From Spizellomyces sp. 'palustris' (lineage: Eukaryota > Chytridiomycota > Chytridiomycetes > Spizellomycetales > Spizellomycetaceae): a DNA stretch of 64,000 nt. This document shows positions 33,331-45,478 of this stretch, piece after piece. The DNA is taken from positions 124,001-188,000 of the forward strand of contig QEAR01000022.1 in the NCBI GenBank assembly GCA_006535965.1. The letters are read 5' to 3'. Under the pieces are notes generated by a model. The model saw only the letters and a program-made list of their open reading frames with translations, was not told where the DNA came from and ran no database searches. Positions within the stretch are counted from its first letter, which is position 1, and each line of letters starts with the position of its first letter. A program made the translations under genes and the position numbers.

Positions 33331-35016
33331 ATGGCTGCAAAGAAGGGTGGCCGGAAAGGTATTGGCAAGAAACCCAAGAAAAATACCCTTGTCATCCCCC
33401 CAATCTTTGATTACAGCACTTACATCCAACCAAAATGGACCCCAAAGCACCTTGAACCTGAAGCCTTTGCGGGAGCTGCCGCACAAATGCGATCACATAT
33501 GCACGAGCGATTAGAAAATGAGACTGTGACTTTGCGAATCCGACAAGTGGATTGGGAGTACCACGATGCATTCGTAATAGTTGAAAAGGGATGCACAATC
33601 ATGAGATTGATGAGGGATATGATAGCTGAGCAGATGCATGGTGGGGCGGTCAACGCAGATGATGTGATGGTATATATGGGAAAGGAGACGGAGAGATTGC
33701 CTGATGAGACAACGGAAGATACCGCTCTGGGAAAGGAGGACGGGTCTCGCATGTCGCTGAAGATAGAAAGAGATGATGTTGGCTGGGATAGAGAATTGGA
33801 GTCATCTACTTGGTCGATTTCAGCAGCAAGACAGGCCGTCAATGACAAATCGGGTCACGTCACCAAAACTTCCGAAACTAGAACCGGACGGAGAGCAGAT
33901 CCAGTAACACAATTGGAAAATTGCTTCCCAGAAGTCGTCAATTTCACTTCTCGGGGTCGATCTGTATCGCCGCCTCGACCGCCGCTTGCTACCCTCCCCG
34001 CTGACGACGCAAATCTGATCGAAACCACCAACGTGGCGAAAGGTGCTACTACTAGCAAGATGGATATCTTGCCTTTGGGACGAGTGGTCTTCACAAATGA
34101 TCTTCAAGCGCGGCTACAGGAAATTGCGCAAGCTCAAGCAGAAATGGCAAGGCAATTGCAGTTGGCCGCCGCCGGTATGGCAAATATCCAGTCAAGCAGT
34201 TATGCAAGACGTGCAACATTTGTGCAAGGACTAGGGATGTTGTCGTCGACAACAGGAGCCCCACTGAGCCGACGGGGAAGTTTCATGGTTCCACCAGCAG
34301 TTCCGCTGTCTCGAGCTACGTCTGGAGTGTTGGACATGAGTGGGTTACCTCCGCCATCGGCGCCAACCCAAGTCCAGCTTCCTCATGCCGTCACCATCTG
34401 GTACGACATTGGCTCACACACAGCACCTCGAGTCGCTCCAATCGCATCCCTGTCCCGAGAGATTGCCAACGTCTCGACATCCGCAGGGAAGAAACGCCCA
34501 TCATCAGCGTCAGCGAGCCGTGCCTCATCCGCCAGAAATCGCGACAATGATGCGTCGAAAAGTCCAGCACTTTCCAAAGTTCCCTCAACTGTCTTCCTCG
34601 CGCCGTTAGCAGCAACAATACACCCGTGGCAAACCACTCTTTCCCAACCGTTCCACTGCTTTGACCGCTCGGATCCTATCGTCATGTATGAAGGCTTCAA
34701 ATTTCGCCGAAAATCGGTGCCAGGCCCAAATGTACCCCTACGCCCACCCTCCGCATCATCAGGGCGAGGACTTGGCAGAGGAACATTTGGGCTTTCCAGA
34801 TCACGTTCGGCGATGATGGCAAACGGGGCAAGTGCTCTTAACCTTTGCAGAGCGGCAGTGGGTCGTAGAAAGGATAATGGTCGACAGGGAACCCCACCTA
34901 CACATGATTCGGGGAGCCTCGGAGAAGGAGATGAAAATTCTATTTACGAGTCAGCAGAGATGGATGCTGCGTCAAAGCGGAGGACAAAGCCTTCCGGTAG
35001 TCACACGTCGAAGTGA
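33331..35016 (+). CDS. Uncharacterised protein with conserved-looking N-terminal domain and disordered tail
   Basis: One long exon of 561 residues, or 594 if the ATG at 33232 is used. I prefer 33331 because the protein then opens MAAKKGGRKGIGKKPKKNT, a very basic start, while the 33 residues before it look like untranslated sequence. Residues 1-160 appear ordered. They include PPIFDYSTYIQPKWTPKHLE and TVTLRIRQVDWEYHDAFVIV, then a helix IMRLMRDMIAEQMHGG, a strand DDVMVYMG and GKEDGSRMSLKIE. The strand-helix-strand order suggests a ubiquitin-like (beta-grasp) fold, which is only a guess. The remainder is Ser/Pro/Ala-rich and probably disordered, with one helical stretch LQARLQEIAQAQAEMARQLQ. 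I do not recognise a named family. Confidence 0.6.
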   Translation: MAAKKGGRKGIGKKPKKNTLVIPPIFDYSTYIQPKWTPKHLEPEAFAGAAAQMRSHMHERLENETVTLRIRQVDWEYHDAFVIVEKGCTIMRLMRDMIAEQMHGGAVNADDVMVYMGKETERLPDETTEDTALGKEDGSRMSLKIERDDVGWDRELESSTWSISAARQAVNDKSGHVTKTSETRTGRRADPVTQLENCFPEVVNFTSRGRSVSPPRPPLATLPADDANLIETTNVAKGATTSKMDILPLGRVVFTNDLQARLQEIAQAQAEMARQLQLAAAGMANIQSSSYARRATFVQGLGMLSSTTGAPLSRRGSFMVPPAVPLSRATSGVLDMSGLPPPSAPTQVQLPHAVTIWYDIGSHTAPRVAPIASLSREIANVSTSAGKKRPSSASASRASSARNRDNDASKSPALSKVPSTVFLAPLAATIHPWQTTLSQPFHCFDRSDPIVMYEGFKFRRKSVPGPNVPLRPPSASSGRGLGRGTFGLSRSRSAMMANGASALNLCRAAVGRRKDNGRQGTPPTHDSGSLGEGDENSIYESAEMDAASKRRTKPSGSHTSK

Positions 35017-35253
35017 CATCCTCAAATGACTGTGTTGCTAAAACCTTGATTTCTCAATGATTTAAGGACTGGCTACATTTAACGAAGATGCTCAGACTGC
35101 GAAAGTCTGATTATGATGAAGAGCCTATTCCACATCTCTCAAATGCGCTTCAGTGGAAAAGCGATATCGCCTGTACCCACATGTTTGTGTAAATATAATG
35201 ACTTCCCAGGCCTGCAGCGTAGACAACTATGAAACCTTCACGTAGGAAGCATG

Positions 35254-37096
35254 TTATCCCAGAAATTGACGACGTTTTTCTCTCATGATGAAGGTATCAA
35301 CTTGCTCCCAAAATCGATTGATAGCCTGATAGTCGTTGTGTCGAAGGTTTCGATGAATCTAGTAAAACCCCACACTTGAGCAAGACACTTCCATGAACTC
35401 TCCGTAACTGTCTGTCGCTAGACTTACGTCGAGCTTGGTTACGGCCCATTTATCCACGTCCCCTGGAGCTGGCTCATCCGCATACTTCAGACAAAACCCA
35501 CGCACTGTAACGCCGCGGGTTAGAAGAAATGTGCCCACTTGCGGATATTTCTAGAGTAGCGTACCCTTTGAGAACAGTTGCACAGGGTCCTTGTACTTCC
35601 ATCGACTGAATTGCCAACCTTGGCCGGTCACAAATGCAGCAACAACACGGTGCCTGTAAAAAGGTATCTCAGCTCAACGTTGAGCTGACCTGTTTTCAGA
35701 CTTGGGACATACCAATCTTCCGGTTTTAAAGAATCCGCCGAGTCATACACGTGGTACGTTCTTGGGAAATCCGGCCCCCCTGGATGGCCTGGACGCACAG
35801 GTCGCTCTAATACAACGCGTGCCGGTTTCGACAGGCCTTGCTCCACAAATTGCTCCGTTCGGATATAACTATTGAACGAACCAAGACGTTCAGTTCTGCT
35901 TGCTAAAACTTAATTTAGATTCCCTCTTACCTTGAAGCACAAAGAAATTGCTTGACATTCCACAATGTCAACTTAGCAGTTGGAACAGAAGGGACGAGGA
36001 TGATTGGTATTCGTGAATCTGTGATAGAAAATGTACTATTGTAGATTGTTACACGGGAAGGCGGTGCCAGAGCCACTCACCTGTCCCCCCATCCCGCGCG
36101 GAACGTGAAGCTGGCAACGGTCGCCCTTGTGTATTAGACGGCCGAACCCGGGGATCGGCACGCGGATCCCCTCTTGTACTCGAACGTGGCCCGGGTTGTC
36201 CTTGATAAACAGGGCGCGTCAATGGCGCGCCAAATAAACTATCACCTGATTTTTTCTAACCTGTGGAGTTGGGATGTCTAGGATGGGTTGACGATGCTTG
36301 ACCACCTGCTTGGGGTTTTCGTTGCTTTTCGGCAAAGCGCTTTCTACTCAACTCCAGAATGCTGACAAAGGTCTGAACCCAGATATTTCGACAGAGCTCA
36401 GTGTTCACCCCCTTTAAACGTGCATGTCGAGGGACCGTACCTTGTTCGTAGATTGAAGGGAAAGTATCGTAGAAGAGTCGGCAATCGTCCTCTCCCGTGC
36501 TATTACTTCGCGAGCAAACTCAACATCCTGTACCAGTATTTCACTTCCTGGCGTCTGGTGAGCAGCAATTGCAAGGTTAATTTACCTCGGGTTTCAGCAG
36601 TAGCCGTGGCCTTTTACTCGGTTCGGCGGAGGTGCGCTGTTCTTCCAAAGGACGTTTCGCTTGAGGAGACGGAACTGTTAGGCTCCTTCGCCTTCTATTT
36701 TTATATGCATTTATCAGGAACACTTGACCAACCTGGGGTTCCAGACATGGATTCCTTTGCAAAGGTGCCACTTGCACCTTCTAGATACGCAAAAAGCTCC
36801 TTCCTGTCCATAAAGCTGAAGGACTTCTCTTCGGAGCTGGCAAGTCTAAGATAGTCTCCAAAGGGAACATCTCGAGACTGGTAGAAGAAGAGGAGTGTAC
36901 GGATGTCATATTCTTTGAACCCGGAAGGAGCATTGATGTCGAAGCGTGTCTCGTCCGAGGTATTTGCAGGTTTATGAAACAACACTGCTTTTGCGGTCCT
37001 CGGATCGGTAACCGGGGTAGACTCGTCTTCGCCGACAAGCACATACGGGGTATTTGTAGTATGTGATTGGTATAATAGTGCTATTGGCTCTGCCAT
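35254..37096 (-). CDS. CDC73: Paf1-complex subunit Cdc73 (parafibromin)
   Basis: A multi-exon gene; start ATG 37096 (MAEPIALLYQSHTTNT) and stop TAA at 35256-35254. The N-terminal domain includes FKEYDIRTLLFFYQSRDVPF and GDYLRLASSEEKSFSFMDRK, followed by ELFAYLEG, matching the conserved parafibromin N-terminus. The C-terminal Ras-like domain reads IPIILVPSVPTAKLTLWNVK, then QFLCAS, PEDWHRVVAAFVTGQGWQFS, KVRGVTVRGFCLKYADEPAP and AINRFWEQVDTFIMREKRRQ. Cdc73 is part of the Paf1 complex, which travels with RNA polymerase II and promotes histone modification during elongation. The low-complexity middle (about 36100-36600) has several introns that I did not fix exactly. It is divergent from the asparaginase gene (234 bp); the 35017-35253 gap upstream of its stop holds nothing notable. 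Confidence 0.9.
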
Positions 37097-37330
37097 CGTT
37101 CACAAATACAGTCGATGATGGAGGCCAGCCAGAGTTGCAGACCAGAGCGTAGGGCCTCCCGTTCCAGCGAGTTGGATTCACGTGATTGGTTTGTGCGCGT
37201 TCGATCGTGGAAACAAAAGCTATGCCTATCGCATCCTCAAAAACTCGAGGCCTCAGGTTGGCGTTGAGGACAAGGCCCTCGAGATCTTCCCCCTCCATAG
37301 CTCTCGCTCTCTGCGGTAATCGGTGATAAC

Positions 37331-40300
37331 ATGTCTACCGAGAATAACTCAACGGTGTTTGTGAGCGATGCGGTGAACGCGGTGGTCGCCGCCGACGTGG
37401 CGGACGACATGATCACAGCTGATATTTCGAGGGTACTCGTTCTCTACACAGGAGGTATGAGGTAGAGACAGCGTCTGTTCGAGGCCCTTTCTCATAACAT
37501 GAATGGTACTCTAGGAACCATCGGCATGAAGAACACTCCAGAGCACGGTATCAGCGATTTTTATACATATCCGGCTGACGACAAGCCAGAAATATCTTGA
37601 CCTTGAGTACTTCTAGGCTATCTTCCTGTCCCCGGTTATCTTTCCCAGACTTTGGCATCAATGACGCGGTTTCATGATCCCACTGGTTTTGCCGAACATG
37701 CCCAAGAAACGGGCATTGCGGATAAGGAAGCCAACAGGTTTCCTCTAACGAACGCGGTCAATATACCACTTCGGCTTGCTGACAACGGCAGACATGCGAA
37801 GGTAAACAATGGGCGTGGAGCCCCCCACACGGTCATAAATGGCACCCCCGTTGTGCGGGTCAGGAAGCCTGCCTTGATCACCCCGCCATCACTATATGGA
37901 AAAAGAATTCGATACTCGATTCTAGAATATGATCCACTATTGGACTCGTCAAACATGAGTATGTAGAGAGGTACGCCACGATGGCCGATCGTGGGAAGGG
38001 AGATATGCTTGACTGGTTTTGTGTCTCAACCATTCGTGTAGCCATGACAGACTGGGTTAAAATCGCAACCGACATCGAAGTAAACTATATGCTTTTTGAT
38101 GCATTCATTGTTTTGCATGGTACGGACACAATGAGCTTTTCTGCAAGGTAGGACTGCTGATGTGACGTGCAAGTTGGAGTTGAACTTGAATATTGATCAA
38201 CGTGCTAGTGCGCTAAGTTTTATGCTGGAAGAGCTCGGAAAGACGGTTATATTGAGCGGTTCTCAGGTATTTGGCTCTGCGCGGATCACTCAATTCCAGC
38301 ATTTCCTTCACATGGTTGATATATAAAATTAAAGGTCCCATTGGCGGAAGTGCGAAACGATGCTGTCGACAACTTATTAGGCGCTTTGACAATAGCTGGT
38401 ATGTACTAATCAAACATAAAGATTAATTTTATTATGCTAATAAGGACACGAATGCGCAGGTCATTTCGTTATCCCCGAAGTCGGACTGTTCTTCAATAAT
38501 AAATTGTACAGAGGAAATCGCTCAATGAAAGTTGATGCAGTTGATTTCAACGCATTCGATTCGCCCAATCTGCGTCCACTCGTCTCTGTTGGTATCAACA
38601 TAGGCATGTACACATCTCTCCGCCAGTAATACGATGACGTACTCATGATGGGAGTCGGACATGCAGATGTATCTTGGCCGGATGTTCTTCGACCCACTGC
38701 GATTGCCAAATTTCGCGCTCATAAGATTATGGACTCCTCCGTGGCAACACTTCGCCTGTTCCCAGGAATAACGGAAGCGACGGTGCGGGCATTTTTGTCG
38801 CCTCCAATTAAAGGCGTTGTGATAGAAACGTAGGAATTCAGCTGTCATGTTAACAGTGTTTCTATTTGATTCTAACGCATCGTGCAGGTATGGCTCCGGA
38901 AACGCCCCAAATAATCGTCCTGATATTCTTACGGCTCTCAAGGAAGCCAGCGATCGAGGAGTTGTGATTGTCAATTGGTAGGTTACCAGTAGACCTGGAA
39001 TTCAGCATTTTGATCACCCTTGTAATATTGATTGAAGTACCCAGGTATTTATTCTTGCACGTTTCTGGACATGGTTCGACGTGACATATCCGCTTCAATG
39101 CTTAACTCGGCTTTGTTGATACCAATTTGAAGTGCAAACGCGGACTAGTGACTGACTTGTATGCCACCGGGAAGGCATTGCTAAAGGTTGGGGTTGTCCC
39201 TGGTGCTGACATGACCCCTGAGGTACGCTGGAAGACAAAAATTTCTGCTTCCATTCCCTAATATTCCGTCACATGCGCAGTGCGCACTAACGAAACTGAG
39301 TTACCTACTGGGCAAGAAGCATGCGCCCGCTGAGTGCCGGAACTTGGTCCGCCGAAGCCTTCGCGGGGAACTCACAACGCCGTCGCGGCGTCAACGGTTC
39401 ACATACCAGCAAGGAATGCAAGGGCTGATTTACTCTGTGATGTCCCTTTTTGGAAGAGTACCAGCAGCTACCCCTCTTACTGGTGATATTCCAAAAGATC
39501 ATGTAACAGAAGAAAACCTGGGTGGTATGGAAAGGACCTTGATTCCCATGCTGATGTGTCAGGCAGCGCGAATGGGCGATATTGAAGGTCTGCAGGTGAT
39601 TACTGCAGATTACAGACCCTTAATCAACATAGGAGACTATGACGGACGAGTAAGTTCAGTTTGCTTATAGCCACAGAGCGAAGCTCCTGATATATTTTGT
39701 AGACTCCCCTCCACATCGCGTCAAGTGAAAACCAAACGGCTGCAGTGGAATTTCTCTTGCTGCAGGGCGCCAATGTCCACTTGCGCGATCGCTTTGGACA
39801 TTCACCATTGTGGGATGCCATTCGATGCCGAAGTGAAGGAAATATTGCACTTCTCCGACAGGCTGGTGCTCACTTTTCCGAAGAGGAATTAGATGAAGCA
39901 GCTATCAGACTTTGGAGGTACTATATATGGGAAGTCGTCCTGGGAGTATGAGGATTCTAACAGTTCCCCACTTAACACTTTAGTGCTGTCAGCAACAACG
40001 ACTTAAAGCTGTTTCAGTTACTGACGGAATCGGGGGCAGATTTAAATAAGGCTGTCTACGATGGACGAACGCCGCTGCACATGGTAAGAGTTGCAGTGGA
40101 CACTGCTTACTATGGTGCGGTCCTCGCCAACGTCCGTTTCTTCAGGCGGCCAAAGAAGGCAAGACTGAGTTTGTCCAGTTTATTGTCGACTATGCCCTTC
40201 AAGTTGCGAACGAGCAAAAACGAATACAAACCCCTACACCTTCGTCAACAGATAGTCCTCCTCCGTCTCCTCGCCATACACCCACGATGTGGCATAGACC

Positions 40301-40526
40301 TTCCTCCCCATTTCCCTTGGCATTTCGATCTACTGTTTCGGAGGCTGGTTCAACCTCTTCGCTAACCACGCCATCCTGGATTGAGGTTCAATTGGAGCCG
40401 ACAGATTCTTTGGGTCGTACGCCACTTGAGGAAGCCAGGGACTTGGGGGATAGAGGTGTCGAGGTCGTCAACTTGCTCGAGGTGGGTCTCTGGAAATTGC
40501 GCGCAATCAAAGGCCTCCCAGAGTAG
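37331..40526 (+). CDS. Type I L-asparaginase with C-terminal ankyrin repeats (ASPG-like)
   Basis: A many-exon gene. The first catalytic motif [19 protein letters not shown] is rebuilt across the first intron (GG|TIGMK), with the nucleophilic Thr after GG. The second is [20 protein letters not shown]. Further family blocks are [47 protein letters not shown], then [40 protein letters not shown] and [20 protein letters not shown]. After about 39540 come ankyrin units: [60 protein letters not shown] and GRTPLHM. The layout resembles the mammalian 60-kDa lysophospholipase/asparaginase and is cytosolic, since no signal peptide is seen. It hydrolyses asparagine to aspartate and ammonia. Confidence 0.9.
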
Positions 40527-40754
40527 ACGCGTCATTTAGATAGGTTTGAGGCAAGGTGACTTGCAAAAACTATTACATCACGTGTACATACATGGCCATT
40601 GCAAATGCACCAGACGTTCAAACGAAATCTTTATTGTCATCGTCCGTTGAACGTTGCCATCAACCTCCATACTCGATACCGACATCGGTTCTTTTGCTGT
40701 ACTTGAGCGCCTCTTTAAAAGAATATTGTAAATTGGATTGTAGACGCGAACGCC

Positions 40755-43700
40755 ATGGTCAAAGACACGTCCAAGGACACCGCGCCAGTCGCAGCTGCGG
40801 AAGACCCCAATAAGGCGGCCAAGGACGCAAAGACTGCTAAAGACAAGCCGTTGAGCGAAGAAGAGAAGAAGAAGTTGGAGGAAGAAGAGGAACTGGTGCG
40901 TTGAGTGAAATTCCGGATGTTCTGAGGATATCTCGCGGCAATCATGCGTGGCAGTCGGCATCCGCCATCTCGCCTGGACGCGAGTAATAGAGACTATCGA
41001 TGAATGTAGAATGGACCGCTTGTTTCTCGCATGCTAACGCGTACGGTTGCTCTTAGTCTGAAGAGGATAGACAGTTGAAGGAAGAGCTGGAAATGTTGGT
41101 TGAACGTTTAAAGGTCGGTTTCAAGTCTACGTCCCACGTTCAACTGAATTATAACATACGAATCAAAATGCCAGGAAACCAATACCAGCCTTTATAAGCC
41201 GGCTCTGGAAACCTTGCGCACCCTCATCCGTACCGCGACTTCGTCTATGACTTCCGTCCCAAAACCTCTCAAGTTCCTGAGACCGCATTACCAAGCCCTC
41301 GTTGAAGTGTACGAAAGATGGTCGGAAGGCGACAACAAGGTGAAAACCTTACATGCCGCAAGTTTAATTTACCTCTATATTCTCTGATGCCCTTTCCTGT
41401 TGGCAGAGATTCTTGGCGGACATCCTCTCTGTTCTATCAATGTCTTATGCTGAAGAAGGGAAACGAGAAAGCTTGCGTTACCGATTACTTGGATCAGCAG
41501 AGCCAGCAGGGTCGTGGGGGCATGAATACGTGAGGTTCGTTTTAACTTCCCTGCCCGAAAAGACCTTTACGAAATGTGCTAAAATAGTACGCAGGCATCT
41601 TGCTTCCGAGTTGATTGGCGAGTATGCGGCGTTAAATGAGAAGGATGAAGACACAGAACATGTTCTGAATCAGGCTTTGGAAATTGTTCCCTTTCTGTTG
41701 AAACACAACGCCGAAGCAGATGCGGTGGACCTCATGCTTGAACTGGAAGCTTTGGACCACCTTTCACAGTTTGTGGATAAAGACACATATGCACGTGTTT
41801 GCTTGTACTTGATCAGGTATATCTGAGCTGCTGTCGGCCTCGGTAATTATGTAACTGATCAACACCGCCTCGTAGCTGTGTGCAGTACGTTGCCCCTCCT
41901 GATGACATTGCGTGTTTGAAAACAGCACATACGATCTATCGCGATCAAGAGCAATACCCGCAGGCATTACAGGTTTCGATGAGGATGGGCGACCAGCGAA
42001 TGATTCGCGCTGATTTCAATGATTGTCCAGATCTGTAGGTTGCTCTGTCATACTTCATTCGTGGCAGTGATGGTACTGACGGGGGACAAAATCTTAGCTT
42101 GATGCAAAAGCAGCTCGCGTTTATGCTGGCGAGACAGCAGATCAATGTTCCAACCGAGGATGAAGATATCCAGGAAATTTTGAACAACACCCGGCTGTCC
42201 GAAAACTATCTCGCTCTTGCCCGGGACCTTGATGTTATGGAAGCAAAGACGCCCGACGATATCTACAAGAGTCACTTGGAAAAAGATCGGCCTGGCTTTG
42301 GTGGCGGTAATGTCGATTCTGCTAAGCAGAACTTGGCTTCCACCTTCGTGAACGCTTTTGTCAATATCGGATTTGGGAGCGACAAGCTTATGACCGCATC
42401 GGAAGATGGAAACTGGATATACAAGAACAAAGAGCATGGCATGATGAGCGCTGCTGCTTCACTTGGCGCTATTCTACTGTGGGATGTCGAAATTGGTCTG
42501 ACCCAGATCGACAAATATCTGTATTCTCAAGAAGATTTCATCAAGGCCGGTGCCTTACTTGCCATCGGCTTAGTGAACGCTGGCGTGCGTAATGAATCCG
42601 ATCCTGCTCTTGCTCTCCTATCAGAGTACGTAACTAGCAAAACCACCATTTTGCGGATTGCGGCCATAGTCGGTTTGGGTATAGCGTATGCAGGCTCGGC
42701 GCGACAAGATCTGATGGATCTTCTCGTTCCGCTTGTCGGCGAGCATTCGCTACCAATGGAGATCTCGTCCTTGGCGACACTGTCCCTTGGATTGATCTTT
42801 GTGGGCCAAGGAGGTTCAGAAGTCGTCAGCACTGCCGTACATACCTTGATGATGGATCGGGAAGAGTCGGATATGAAGGATCCTTACGCAATATTTATGG
42901 GACTTGGCTTGGCTTTGCTCTTCTTGGGTTAGTGATGTGATTTCTCGTCTGTTGTTTACGCAGATAGCTTACGCAAGGTTCTGTCTCCAGGAAGACAACA
43001 AGAAGCAGACGCTACATTGGCTGTTTTGGAAGTGATGGAAAACTCCTTGGCGAAGACCTTTATGGTACTTCTGGACACATGTGCTTACGCTGGTAAGGTT
43101 CCATCATTGAGAACAGCAATTCTTTCAGCTGCTAAGAATCGTCCCAACTTGGAGGCACCGGCAACGTATTGAGCATCCAGCGAATGCTACACTACTGCAA
43201 TGACCATATCGACCCTGAGAAGGAGAACGACCGTTTCCAAGCATTTGCTGTCATTGGCATTGCATTGATTGCCATGGGAGAGGATATCGGGACGGAGATG
43301 GCTCTCCGCTCATTCAATCATCTGGTAATGATGATGTACACGCAGTCTGGATGTACTTCCGTGTACTGACCTGGAGCATTGGCCGATATGTAGATGCACT
43401 ACGGCGAGCCCGTGATCCGCCGTGCCGTTCCCCTTGCACTAGGCTTGCTCTGCGCATCCAACCCCCTCGTACATGTCCTCGATGTTTTGAGCAAATATTC
43501 ACATGACAATGACCCAGATGTTGCAATCAACGCAATCTTCGCAATGGGTTTGGTGGGCGCTGGCACGAACAACGCGCGATTGGCGCAAATGCTGCGGCAG
43601 CTTGCCACGTACTACCACAAGGAAGCAAATCACCTCTTTATAGTCCGAATTGCTCAGGTATGTGTTCGAATCATATCCAATGAAAGATTCCTAGATGTTT

Positions 43701-44298
43701 ACCGTTTCAACGATTTAACTTCCAGGGTTTGGTGCATATGGGTAAAGGCACGTTGACAATCAACCCTTTCCACACAAATCGGACGTTATTATCTCCGGTA
43801 GCTGTAGCTGGTTTAATGGTGAACTTGGTAGCATTCACAGACGCCAAGAATCGTAAGTTTTCAGTGTTAATTCTTTGTTATATCTTAGACTAATCTTGCG
43901 TTTTGCAGTGATATTTGGACGAGGACACTATCTACTGTATCACCTGATCATAGCAGCGTATCCTCGCCTGTTAATGACGCTGGATGAGAACCTGAAGCCT
44001 TTCCCGGTGACAGTGCGCGTTGGACAAGCTGTGGAGGTTGTCGGTCAGGCAGGTCGTCCAAAGACAATCACTGGCTTCCAGACGCACTCCACCCCTGTAC
44101 TCCTGGCATACACTGAGCGAGCGGAGCTTGCAAGCGAGGAATGGATACCACTCGCGAGCGTGCTAGAGGGCTTTGTTATTTTGAAGAAGAACCCTGAGGT
44201 GCGTATTACTAACGGGTCAGTTATCTCACTGCATGGCTTTAACGTGCATTTCTAATGTACAGTACATGGACGAAGACATGGAGACGGCAGGGAAATAA
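40755..44298 (+). CDS. RPN1: 26S proteasome regulatory subunit Rpn1
   Basis: A multi-exon gene starting [16 protein letters not shown] and ending [14 protein letters not shown]. Rpn1 is the largest base scaffold of the 19S particle and binds ubiquitin receptors and Ubp6. Visible blocks are the Lys/Glu-rich N-terminus ([14 protein letters not shown]), [60 protein letters not shown] and [18 protein letters not shown] tandem series of proteasome/cyclosome repeats follows ([106 protein letters not shown]). The C-terminal segment has [15 protein letters not shown] second proteasome lid gene, RPN6, lies about 9 kb downstream on the other strand. Confidence 0.95.
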
Positions 44299-45478
44299 GG
44301 TGGATAGTGGGGGTGTCGGCTGGTGCAGGATGCATAGTAAATATACTGTGTGTAAACGCTTTGAGGGTGTAATGCAGCCTGCCATTTGATTCAACTCTTC
44401 AGCGTGGACGTATTTTACATAGCACTATGCGGTTTGACAGACATGTGGGAGGACCAATACTTGCACGCAAAAGCCCACATATAGGGTACGTACGCTTTCC
44501 CTGGTTGCCACCATCCATGCCATCCCTTACTATCCCGATGACACTCTTCAAGTGTCGCCAGGGTGTGGGGTATTGTTACAGAGATGTGTGAAGCCAGCGA
44601 ACCACCTCACTGGGTAACATTCAGGAGAGGAGGATTATAAAGACTTCAAAACGTCGGTCTTGGTGCGCGCCATTTACGATCTTCCGTTATCGGGCGACCC
44701 TTTTGAAGGACCACCCTACGGCAACGAGGTATAAGCGACCTTGGTAAAATATGTAAAGAACAGGAGTTGGGAGTCGGGGTTGACGAGCTTTTTAAAGACA
44801 ATTGCCAAAGAGACGTGGCGGTGGTGGCACAGGTATGGCTGAGCTGAGCGGAGATTGAATATTGGGTAGGGATGGCACCATGGTTTGTTTTACAGATATT
44901 CGCAAGCATCTTACACGATCTTCAAATATAAAAGCTTTTCCAAAATATTCAATCTCAGATGCCCCTAAATCGCAAGTTCGAAGATGGGGTGTACGCACCA
45001 GTTTCTGGTGAACATTAAGCACAAGCCTTTGGCTGCATCCAAATCCACAGAGTAAGAGTGTGTTTCGTAGAGAGAGGCAAAGTTCGTACTTGCAGCATTA
45101 TGCTTCCAGAACTGCCTGGTTTTGAGCTCCGCAATCTGGTTATTTAAAGAAAATTCTCCGGTCACAGTGGATAAAGTAGGGATCTTGCACATCTCTCATA
45201 CCGGGCCAACCTCCCACAAAAGATTGACAAACCAGCTCAATCATTAGAGGGCCAAACATAGCTAGCTGGCTCTCTGCGGGTTTTAGGGGAGCATCCTCGA
45301 AGTACTTCAGTCCGCGATCTGAATTTTGCTCTGATAGGGCCCGCTCTGAGAATCTCTTTACTTTCCGTTGTCATGAACACTTTCTATTCAAAAATGGTTT
45401 AATCTTGCCGATTGGACTAGCGTATGTCATTATCGGCAGATTTCTCCCGCCCCCTATACCCAACAAGAGCCTCTCATT
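44299..45478. other. Gene-poor intergenic stretch
   Basis: About 1.2 kb with no reading frame that I can tie to a protein. Several short minus-strand frames (44646-44909, 44792-45022, 44965-45192) overlap each other. They have mildly coding-like composition (for example HSYSVDLDAAKGLCLMFTRN) but no recognisable motif, no consistent splice joins and no clear start. A small unrecognised minus-strand gene cannot be excluded. Confidence 0.4.

Noticed and set aside
36420-36854. 144-codon plus-strand frame inside CDC73
   Set aside because: Antisense to confirmed CDC73 exons; no homology or motif of its own.
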